From the NCBI GenBank assembly GCA_046152925.1, contig JBJXFX010000086.1, positions 1-24,855 on the forward strand: a stretch of 24,855 nt of DNA, in the 5' to 3' direction. The position numbers and the translations under genes are program-made. The stretch comes from CAMAUF01 sp046152925. Lineage in GTDB: Bacteria > Chloroflexota > Dehalococcoidia > Tepidiformales > Tepidiformaceae. Under the pieces are notes generated by a model. It did no database searches, was not told the DNA's origin, and saw only the letters and a program-made list of their open reading frames with translations. Of this stretch, positions 6,502 to 12,552 are shown piece by piece. Within the stretch, counting starts at the first letter, position 1; every line of letters starts with the position of its first letter.

Positions 6502-6660
6502 TCAGGCGCTTGGTCCGCTCCCGATCTCCGGGATGCGGACCTTCGAGCCCACGCGCCGCAGGTCCACGGTGCGCTCGACAGGCGTAGCCCCGAACTGCCG
6601 CCAGAGGGCCTCCTCGGCCCGCCTGAATCGGGCCTCGCGCTGCCCCATCATCGCTCCCAT
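6502..6660 (-). pseudogene. Truncated N-terminus of an alpha/beta-hydrolase
   Basis: A 52-residue frame starts at the ATG at 6660, with GGGGGGA upstream. The part RFRRAEEALWRQFG followed by ERTVDL and KVRIPEIGSG resembles the conserved leader of a family of alpha/beta-hydrolases, which normally continues into the HG oxyanion motif and the GxSxG nucleophile. Here it stops at a TGA right after EIGSGPSA, so no catalytic residue remains. It looks like a gene cut short by deletion next to REP copy C. A short functional peptide is possible but unlikely. Confidence 0.45.
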
Positions 6661-6762
6661 CACGATCCCCCCGGACGCGTCACGCCTCCCTCTGCGATGG
6701 CGTCGCCATATCCTACGCTCCCGCAATGGACCTCAGGTCGAATCAAACCGGCGCCATCGTCA

Positions 6763-6862
6763 ATGAGCCAAATGAGCCAAGGCTCATAAAATCGCGTTTC
6801 ATGAGCCTTGTACGTCTCCACGCTCATCGAGGCTCATGCGTTTCGACGAGGCTTGATGAGCC
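6763..6862. repeat. Cluster of direct and inverted ATGAGCC heptamers downstream of ffh
   Basis: Within 100 bases ATGAGCC occurs at 6763, 6772, 6801 and 6856, and its complement GGCTCAT at 6781 and 6831, with a partial copy GCTCAT at 6822. AAGGCTCAT (6779-6787) and ATGAGCCTT (6801-6809) form a 9-base stem with a 13-base loop, and other pairings compete. It lies between ffh (stop at 6909) and the hydrolase remnant. It may be a multi-site operator, a switchable RNA structure at the ffh 3' end, or a small repeat array. Confidence 0.7.
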
Positions 6863-6908
6863 AGCGCCCGCGGCTCTCGTCAGCCTGCCTTGGGATCCCC
6901 GGCCACAC

Positions 6909-8228
6909 CTACCTCCCCAGCATCGGGAAACGGCCACTGCTCAGCGTCTTCGCAATCTTGCGCGCCTCGAAGAACTGCTTCAGGAGGTTGTTCACGTCGT
7001 GCGGCGTCGTCCCGCTACCCGCGGCGATGCGCCGGCGGCGCTTGCCATCGATCTTCTCCGGATGGCGCCGCTCCCACTTCGTCATCGAAAGCACGATCGC
7101 TTCCGCCTGGTTGAAGAAGCTGTCGTCCATCTCGTCGACGTTGAGCTGAGCCTTGATCTTGTTGAAGCCGGGCAGCATCGAGACCAACTGGCCGAGCGGG
7201 CCCATCTTGCGGACCTTGCGGAGCTGCTCGACGAAGTCCTGGAGGTCGAACGTGCCCCGCTTCATCTTCTCGCCGAACTTATCGGTGTCCTCGTCGCCCA
7301 TCGTCTCTTTGGCGCGCTCGATGAGCGTCAGCATGTCGCCCATGCCGAGGATCCGGCCGGCCAGCCGGTCGGGGTGGAAGAGCTCCAGCGCGTCCGTCTT
7401 CTCGCCCGTACCGATGAACTTCACGGGCACGCCGGTCACGTTCCGGATCGAAAGCGCCGCGCCGCCACGGGCGTCGCCATCCATCTTCGTGAGGATCAGC
7501 CCCGTGGTACCGACCTTCTCGTGGAACTCCTTGGCCGCGTTGACCGCGTCCTGGCCCGCCATCGCGTCGGCCACGAAGAGGACCTCCACCGGGCCGAGGC
7601 TGGCCCGGAGGTCGGCGACCTCTTGCATCATGTCTTCGTCGACGTGCAGGCGGCCGGCTGTGTCGACCAGCAGGTGCGTGTTGTTTTGGCGCTTCGCGAT
7701 TTCGAGGGCGTTCTTCGCGATGATCCGCGGGTTGACCTGCGTCCCTTCTTGGTGGACCGGGATGTCGAGGCTCTTCGCGAGGGTGGTAAGCTGGTCGACC
7801 GCCGCCGGGCGATAGATGTCGCAGGCCACCAACAGCGGCCGTTCGCCCTGTTTCTTCAAGAGGTTCGCCAACTTGGCGATGCTCGTCGTCTTCCCGGAGC
7901 CTTGCAGGCCGACAACCATCACGACAGAGGGAGGCTGCATCGAGGTGTTCAGCTTCGGCGAAGCGCCGCCGAGCATCTCGACAAGCTCGCCGTGGACGAT
8001 GTCGATCACCTGTTGGGCGGGCGTCAGGCTTGTGAGCACCTTCGCGCCGAGCGCCTTTTCCTTCACCCGCGTGGTGAATTCGCGGACGACCTTGAAGTTC
8101 ACGTCGGCTTCAAGCATCGCCATCCGGACTTCCCGAAGCGCCTGGTCGAGGTCTTCTTCGGTGACGATCCCCTTGGAGCCGAACTTGCGGAAAGCGCCCT
8201 GCAGCTTATCGGTCAGCGTTTCGAACAT
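6909..8228 (-). CDS. ffh: Signal recognition particle protein Ffh
   Basis: The SRP54 GTPase that binds signal sequences and 4.5S RNA for membrane targeting. It has 439 residues, with the N-domain at 1-90, P-loop GLQGSGKTT (107-115), DTAGR (189-193), the guanine motif TKMD (247-250) followed by GDARGG, and an M-domain with LSMTKWERRHPE and RRRRIAAGSG for RNA binding. The ATG at 8228 gives the family start MFETLTDKLQ; the 38 in-frame codons upstream are not conserved-looking. There is no Shine-Dalgarno. Instead an extended -10 (TGCTACACT) ends 9 bases before the ATG, suggesting a leaderless message. Divergent from the ferredoxin gene. No SRP RNA gene was recognised in the window. Confidence 0.97.
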   Translation of the reverse strand: MFETLTDKLQGAFRKFGSKGIVTEEDLDQALREVRMAMLEADVNFKVVREFTTRVKEKALGAKVLTSLTPAQQVIDIVHGELVEMLGGASPKLNTSMQPPSVVMVVGLQGSGKTTSIAKLANLLKKQGERPLLVACDIYRPAAVDQLTTLAKSLDIPVHQEGTQVNPRIIAKNALEIAKRQNNTHLLVDTAGRLHVDEDMMQEVADLRASLGPVEVLFVADAMAGQDAVNAAKEFHEKVGTTGLILTKMDGDARGGAALSIRNVTGVPVKFIGTGEKTDALELFHPDRLAGRILGMGDMLTLIERAKETMGDEDTDKFGEKMKRGTFDLQDFVEQLRKVRKMGPLGQLVSMLPGFNKIKAQLNVDEMDDSFFNQAEAIVLSMTKWERRHPEKIDGKRRRRIAAGSGTTPHDVNNLLKQFFEARKIAKTLSSGRFPMLGR

Positions 8229-8237
8229 CGGGTGTTG

Positions 8238-8246
8238 AGTGTAGCA
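8238..8246 (-). promoter_or_regulatory. Extended -10 promoter of ffh
   Basis: On the minus strand TGCTACACT combines a TGn extension with TACACT, 9 bases before the ffh ATG. No convincing -35 is present. A start 6-7 bases past the box would put the mRNA 5' end at or next to the ATG. Confidence 0.5.
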
Positions 8247-8273
8247 CCAGGTTGGGGGAGCGCTTATGAAAGC

Positions 8274-8282
8274 TGATACAAT
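8274..8282 (+). promoter_or_regulatory. Extended -10 promoter of the ferredoxin gene
   Basis: TGATACAAT combines a TGn extension with TACAAT (5 of 6), 8 bases before the ATG at 8291. TTGGGG (8252-8257) is a possible -35 at a long spacing of 19. It is back to back with the ffh promoter, within 45 bases. Confidence 0.52.
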
Positions 8283-8290
8283 CAGTGCAC

Positions 8291-8602
8291 ATGCCACGCG
8301 TCCGCGTTGAGCCCGCCGATATCGAGTTCGAAGCAGAAGCAAACGAGAGCTTGGTCGAAGCGGCGACGCGGGCCGGGTATTTCTGGCCTGTTGGCTGTGC
8401 GTTGAACGGCGAGTGTTCGAATTGCGCCTGCGAGGTGATTTCGGGGCTTGCGCGGCTCACGCCCATGGGCCGGTACGAACGCCAGAACGTGATCCGGCAA
8501 CGAGGCCCGCGGGCCGTGGACGACCCACGCTTGCGGTTCGCCTGCCAGGCGCGTGTCTTGGGGGATGTCGTGGTGTATAAGCGGGGCGTGGAGCGCCGCT
8601 AA
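8291..8602 (+). CDS. 2Fe-2S ferredoxin, adrenodoxin-like
   Basis: A 103-residue electron carrier with a Cys-x5-Cys-x2-Cys cluster motif (GCALNGECSNCACEV) and a fourth cysteine in LRFACQA, the spacing seen in adrenodoxin/putidaredoxin-type rather than plant-type ferredoxins. An N-terminal beta strand (RVRVEPADIEFEA) and the ESLVEAATRAG helix fit the fold. I start at the ATG at 8291. A GTG two codons earlier lies only 2 bases after the -10 box and is unlikely. There is no ribosome-binding site, in line with a leaderless message. It could feed a P450, dioxygenase or the IspH/HpnH iron-sulfur enzymes; the partner is unknown. Confidence 0.9.
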   Translation: MPRVRVEPADIEFEAEANESLVEAATRAGYFWPVGCALNGECSNCACEVISGLARLTPMGRYERQNVIRQRGPRAVDDPRLRFACQARVLGDVVVYKRGVERR

Positions 8603-8745
8603 ACCCACGTAGTCTCAGAAAGCGAGTGGTCCCACCGGATGCGCGTCCCAAGTCACGCTAGCCGAACCTCGAGCCCCACCGGCCGCACCCGGGCGCGCCG
8701 ATCAACCGCGCTCCCGCGCCTGCGCCCAACCTCCGGAGGCCAGCG

Positions 8746-9699
8746 ATGACAGGAGGAGCCTCCGTCGAGCTTGCCCAGCTGGAAGCCTTTCTACAGGTTG
8801 CGCATTACCGGAGCTTCAGCCGGGCGGCGGAAGCTCTCTTCCTCACCCAGCCATCGGTGACCGCCCGCATCCAATCGCTCGAACGCGAAATCGGCGACCG
8901 CCTGTTCGAGCGGACCGGCCGAAGCGTGACCTTGACCGACGCGGGCCGCGCCTTCCTGCCCCACGCACAACGTGCGCTCACGGCCGTCCAGGAGGGCACT
9001 GATGCGATCGAGGCCGTCCGCCACGGCGACATCGGCAACATCCGGATCGGCGCCTCGTCCAGCATCGCCACGTACGTCCTCCCTAGCATTTTCAAGAAGT
9101 TCCGGACCGTCCGCCCGCGCGTCCACATCCATCTCAGCACTGGCAACACCGAAGAGATCGTCGAAGAGCTGATCGCCAGCGAAATCCACGTGGCGATCAC
9201 GCGGCTCGCGCAGCACCCCGAGGTCGAATCCCTCCATCTCTATAACGATGACCTTTCACTGGTTGTCTCGCCGGCGCACCCGTTCGCCCAGCGCGGTCGC
9301 GTGCTCATGTCCGAAGCAGGCCGCGAGCCCTTCCTCTTCTTCGAACGCAGTTCCAGCTACCACGGGTTGATCTACTCGACCTTCCTCCGCGCCGGAGTCG
9401 TCCCCGAATCCGTGATGGAGCTCGACTCGATGGAGGCGACCAAGCACATGGTCGAGGCCGGGCTTGGCATCGCGATCCTGCCCGAAGTCAGCATCCTCCG
9501 CGAGATCGCGTCCGGGATGCTCGTCAAGGTCGACATCCGGGACATGGAACAGCCGGCCCAGCGCGAAGTCGGCGTCCACGTCATGCGCAACCGAGCCATT
9601 GCCCCGCCCCTGCGGGACTTCCTCAAGCTCCTCACCGCTGAATACGGCGTCGTTAACCCATTCGAGGGGAAGCGCGGCGTCGGCGAAAAAGAACAGTGA
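8746..9699 (+). CDS. LysR-family transcriptional regulator
   Basis: A 317-residue LTTR. The winged helix-turn-helix is at about residues 8-67 (QLEAFLQVAHYRSFSRAAEA, then LTQPSVTARIQSLEREIGDRLFER), and the rest is a type-2 periplasmic-binding-like effector domain beginning near GNIRIGASSSIATYVLP. The ATG has CCGGAGG 8 bases upstream. The stop overlaps the next gene's GTG start (GTGA), so regulator and amidohydrolase are translated together, an unusual layout for this family, which more often lies divergent from its target. The effector may be the amidohydrolase substrate, an inference from the coupling only. Confidence 0.95.
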   Translation: MTGGASVELAQLEAFLQVAHYRSFSRAAEALFLTQPSVTARIQSLEREIGDRLFERTGRSVTLTDAGRAFLPHAQRALTAVQEGTDAIEAVRHGDIGNIRIGASSSIATYVLPSIFKKFRTVRPRVHIHLSTGNTEEIVEELIASEIHVAITRLAQHPEVESLHLYNDDLSLVVSPAHPFAQRGRVLMSEAGREPFLFFERSSSYHGLIYSTFLRAGVVPESVMELDSMEATKHMVEAGLGIAILPEVSILREIASGMLVKVDIRDMEQPAQREVGVHVMRNRAIAPPLRDFLKLLTAEYGVVNPFEGKRGVGEKEQ

Positions 9700-10850
9700 C
9701 CACCACCGCCCTGCGCGGCGCCCGCGTTTGGGATGGCCTCGGGACGGCCCTCGTCGAGGCAACGGTGGTCCTGGACGGCCCCAAGGTCGATGCCGTCGGG
9801 TCAGACGCTGGCGCCGACCTGACCGTCGACCTCTCTGGCCTCACCCTCTTGCCTGGGCTGATCGAAGGACACGCCCACCTCTGCTTTAACGCCGGCGCAG
9901 ACTGGCGGAGCGTCTACGACCACGACTCGCCGGAGCGCATGCTCCTGCGCATGCAGGCCAACGGCCTGAAGATGCTCGAATCCGGGATTACCACCGTCCG
10001 GGACCTCGGCGCTCCCACGGGCCTCTCGATCGAACTGCGCGAAGCGCTCACCGACGGGCTGGTCACCGGCCCAAGCCTGCTCGTCGCAGGCGCGCCAATC
10101 ACGACGACCGGCGGCCACTGCCACTTCATGGGCGGCGAGGCGGACGGCCCCCTTGAAGTACGGAAAGCCGTCCGCGAACACGTCAAAGCTGGCGTCGACT
10201 GGATCAAGGTCATGGCGACGGGCGGCAACATGACGCGCGGGACCAACACCTACGCCGCCCAATACTCCGTCGAGGAATTGGCCGCCTGCGTCGAAGAGGC
10301 GCACCGCCTGCGCCGCCGAGTCGCCGCCCACTGCCACGGGACCGAGGGCATCCGCGTCGCCGTCGCCGCGGGCGTGGACTCGATCGAGCACTGCACCTTC
10401 TCGTCGCCCGAGGGCATCGACTTCGACGAAGGCTTGATGGCCGAGATCGCCGAGAAGCGGATCGCCGTCTCGCCGACTGTCTCCATCGGCTACCGGTTGT
10501 GGCCCGACGACGGCCTCCGCCAACGCCGCGCGGCCGTCCTGTCGGCGATCGCGGCGTCGGGAGCGCCCCTTATCATGAGCACCGACTGCGGCATCCCGCG
10601 CGTCCCACACGAGGCGCTCGCGGGCGGGATGCAGGTCCTGGCCGAACTGGCTGGATTGGCCCCGGTCGATGTCCTCCGGCTGGCCACCAGCGAGGCCGCG
10701 CACAACCTTGGGCTCCGGGACCGCGGGACGGTCGCCCCGGGCCAGCGGGCCGACCTGATCGCCGTCGAGGGCGACCCGGCCACGGATCTCCGCGCCCTCG
10801 AGCGCGTCCGCTTCGTCATGGCCGCCGGGAAGGTGATCCGCCGCCCCTGA
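9696..10850 (+). CDS. Metal-dependent amidohydrolase (imidazolonepropionase / prolidase-like)
   Basis: A 384-residue amidohydrolase-superfamily protein. The metal site is complete: His59-x-His61 in EGHAHL, Lys171 in DWIKVMATGG (likely carboxylated), His212 in AAHCHG, His232 in SIEHCTF and Asp297 in STDCGI. The N- and C-terminal beta-sandwich strands (GARVWDG; GQRADLIAVEGDP) are present. This subgroup includes Xaa-Pro and Xaa-Arg dipeptidases, carbamate and organophosphate hydrolases, so the substrate is open. It starts at the GTG overlapping the lysR stop. No signal peptide is seen, so it is probably cytoplasmic. Confidence 0.92.
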   Translation: MTTTALRGARVWDGLGTALVEATVVLDGPKVDAVGSDAGADLTVDLSGLTLLPGLIEGHAHLCFNAGADWRSVYDHDSPERMLLRMQANGLKMLESGITTVRDLGAPTGLSIELREALTDGLVTGPSLLVAGAPITTTGGHCHFMGGEADGPLEVRKAVREHVKAGVDWIKVMATGGNMTRGTNTYAAQYSVEELAACVEEAHRLRRRVAAHCHGTEGIRVAVAAGVDSIEHCTFSSPEGIDFDEGLMAEIAEKRIAVSPTVSIGYRLWPDDGLRQRRAAVLSAIAASGAPLIMSTDCGIPRVPHEALAGGMQVLAELAGLAPVDVLRLATSEAAHNLGLRDRGTVAPGQRADLIAVEGDPATDLRALERVRFVMAAGKVIRRP

Positions 10851-10862
10851 GACGCGCTCCAA

Positions 10863-10891
10863 TCGACCGCCGCCGGAGCCCGTCATACACT
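10863..10891 (+). promoter_or_regulatory. Candidate promoter of the MobA-like gene
   Basis: TCGACC (10863-10868) and TACACT (10886-10891) are separated by 17 bases. The -10 ends 7 bases before the ATG at 10899, with no Shine-Dalgarno, predicting a leaderless message. Confidence 0.48.
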
Positions 10892-10898
10892 TCTTCAA

Positions 10899-11489
10899 AT
10901 GAAGTCAAGCATCGTCCTCGCCGCCGGGATGTCCACGCGCATGGGGGAGCCGAAAGCCCTCCTCGATTGGGGCGGTCAGCCCCTCATCTGCTATCAGGTC
11001 CAGCAATTGCGGGCCGCCGGCGTCGACGAAGTGATCGTGGTCCTCGGGTTCCGTGGCGACGACATCCACCGCCAGATGCGGCGGGAGGACTGTCGCGTGA
11101 TGCTCAACCCGCTCTATCAGCACGGCCGCGCCGGGTCGCTCCGGATCGGGGCGAAGGCGGTCAACCGGGACGCCGAGTCGATCACCATCCTGAGCGTCGA
11201 CCAACCGCGCCCCACCGCCCTCATCCGCCAGATCATCGAAGCGCACCGGCCCGAGTTCATCGCGACGCGGCCCAGCTTCGAGGGTCACCATGGTCACCCG
11301 GTCGTCCTGTCTGGGTCGCTCCGCCCAGAGCTCTTGGCGGTGACCGAGGAAAACTTCGGGCTTCGCGGCATCCTTCGGGGGCGTATCAAGGAAGTGCAGG
11401 AGATCCCGAGCACGGCGGACTGCCTCGTGGACTTCAACACGCCCGAGGAATACCGGGAAGCGCTGGCGGCCGCGTTCGCCCCCGCGTGA
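10899..11489 (+). CDS. MobA/MocA-like molybdenum-cofactor nucleotidyltransferase
   Basis: A 196-residue NTP-transferase. The nucleotide-binding loop LAAGMSTRMGEPKALL (residues 7-22) is the family signature, followed by VIVVLGFRGDDI, the metal-site motif SVDQPRP and GHHGHPVVL. Relatives move GMP or CMP onto molybdopterin (MobA, MocA) or activate other small alcohol phosphates. The GHHGHP element and the DQP variant point to the MocA/CoxI side, which serves molybdenum hydroxylases, but no such enzyme is in the window. Its stop overlaps the next gene's GTG start. Confidence 0.88.
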   Translation: MKSSIVLAAGMSTRMGEPKALLDWGGQPLICYQVQQLRAAGVDEVIVVLGFRGDDIHRQMRREDCRVMLNPLYQHGRAGSLRIGAKAVNRDAESITILSVDQPRPTALIRQIIEAHRPEFIATRPSFEGHHGHPVVLSGSLRPELLAVTEENFGLRGILRGRIKEVQEIPSTADCLVDFNTPEEYREALAAAFAPA

Positions 11490-12163
11490 AGCCCGTCGCT
11501 CCGGGGCCGCCACCTCGGCTCAAGGCCATCGTCTTCGACCTTGATGTCGTGCTGCTCGACCGGTCGCGCGCCTGGGCGAACACGCTGGAACAAGCGGTGC
11601 TCCTCACCACAGGAGCACGCATCGATGCTCGGGCCCTCATCGCCGAATACGTCAACCGGCCCTGGCGGCATGCCCTGGGCGTCGTCTTGGCCGACCTCTC
11701 GCAACGCGACGCAGCGGAGGCGCGCTGCCGGGAGCTCTTCGCCCGCAGCGCGATGAAGCATCTCTTGGTCCACGAAGGGATTGGGATGGCCTTGGACCGG
11801 CTCCGCGGTGCGCGCGTGGAGATGGGCGCCATCTCCCGCGAGCCACATCGGCTCGCCTTGAGTCAGATTGAGTCCACGGGCCTCGACCGGTTCCTGACGA
11901 TGCTCGCTCCCACGCCCGCTGGCGAGCGGTGGCACCCGGAGCAGCGCGTCCGGGATTGCCTGAGCTACTTCGACCGGCCGGCGAGTGTCGCGGCCTTCGT
12001 CTCGGCCGACGTCCACGAACTCGCGGCCGTTAGCAAGGCGGGCCTAGAGGGCGCCTTCGCCGCGTGGGCCGCGCCCGGCGACCCACGCGACGACGTCGTC
12101 AACTTGGGACGCCCGAAGGACCTCGCGAGGCTGGCGGGAGTGGCCTCGAGAGGCGACGACTAA
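11486..12163 (+). CDS. HAD-superfamily protein with degenerate motifs
   Basis: 225 residues from the GTG at 11486, which overlaps the preceding stop as GTGA. Motif I is IVFDLDVVLLD, with both aspartates (18 and 20) but Val where phosphatases have Gly. An Ser in MGAISRE could be motif II. Motif III lacks a clear lysine (GERWHPEQ) and motif IV reads VSADVHEL instead of GDxxxD. The cap is helical. It could be a weak or inactive phosphatase, a binding protein, or a specialised transferase partner of the MobA-like enzyme. The frame stays open upstream across the MobA-like gene, but that part is antisense-like shadow in the wrong frame. Confidence 0.8.
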   Translation: MKPVAPGPPPRLKAIVFDLDVVLLDRSRAWANTLEQAVLLTTGARIDARALIAEYVNRPWRHALGVVLADLSQRDAAEARCRELFARSAMKHLLVHEGIGMALDRLRGARVEMGAISREPHRLALSQIESTGLDRFLTMLAPTPAGERWHPEQRVRDCLSYFDRPASVAAFVSADVHELAAVSKAGLEGAFAAWAAPGDPRDDVVNLGRPKDLARLAGVASRGDD

Positions 12164-12270
12164 GCGGCGACCGGCTCGACCAACTGATGGCAGCCAGGGC
12201 AGTAAGTCCGCGGCCGGCGCGAGAGGAAGCGAAGCGAGCAGGCGGGGCAGGAGACGATCTTGCGGATCAT
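12160..12270 (-). CDS. 36-residue double-CxxC zinc-ribbon microprotein
   Basis: A short frame from an ATG at 12270 to a TAG at 12162-12160. The peptide has IVSCPACSLRFL near the N-terminus and TYCPGCHQL near the C-terminus, so Cys8-x2-Cys11 and Cys24-x2-Cys27 give a complete four-cysteine zinc knuckle 12 residues apart. GGAG lies 10 bases before the ATG. Its stop overlaps the stop of the convergent HAD gene (CTAA). Below the length most gene callers keep. Possibly an RNA- or protein-binding ribbon; the function is unknown to me. Confidence 0.66.
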   Translation of the reverse strand: MIRKIVSCPACSLRFLSRRPRTYCPGCHQLVEPVAA

Positions 12271-12347
12271 GGTGGGCGATCTCCAGTCTTTGGTGTATGG
12301 ATCGATAGGGATCGTCTCTAACATGCCGGCGGCGTGCTAGGTGAACT

Positions 12348-12375
12348 TTGCGCACATTAGACGCCGAGCTATACC
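12348..12375 (+). promoter_or_regulatory. Candidate promoter upstream of shc
   Basis: TTGCGC (12348-12353) and TATACC (12370-12375) are separated by 16 bases, about 175 bases before the shc ATG. The 280-base gap 12271-12552 holds no gene I can support, so the hopanoid transcript probably begins in it. Other boxes, such as TATCTA near 12384, are equally weak. Confidence 0.3.
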
Positions 12376-12552
12376 GCCAGGCTATCTATCGGTCACCAAA
12401 GCTGGAGGGGTCGGGTCGGAGCCGCTCGGCGTCCCGGCGCCTCGCGACAGAGTGCTTCTACGCGATATCCACCGGATCAGCTCAAGGTCTCTACCAACGA
12501 ACGGTCGATCTGGTGCACAATCTGCGGCCAAGACGGAGGTCGGTACGACGAG

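Noticed and set aside
6740..6908. Possible SRP RNA gene next to ffh
   Set aside because: I looked for the conserved GGAAGGAAGCAG-type core on both strands and did not see it; the heptamer cluster does not fit the SRP RNA helix-8 pattern.
6726..8276. 516-residue plus-strand frame across ffh
   Set aside because: It is the GC-driven reverse-strand shadow of ffh, which has all SRP GTPase motifs.
10499..11485. Upstream part of the 554-residue frame leading into the HAD gene
   Set aside because: It crosses the amidohydrolase end and the whole MobA-like gene in another frame and is Arg/Pro rich; the HAD part starts at the coupled GTG at 11486.
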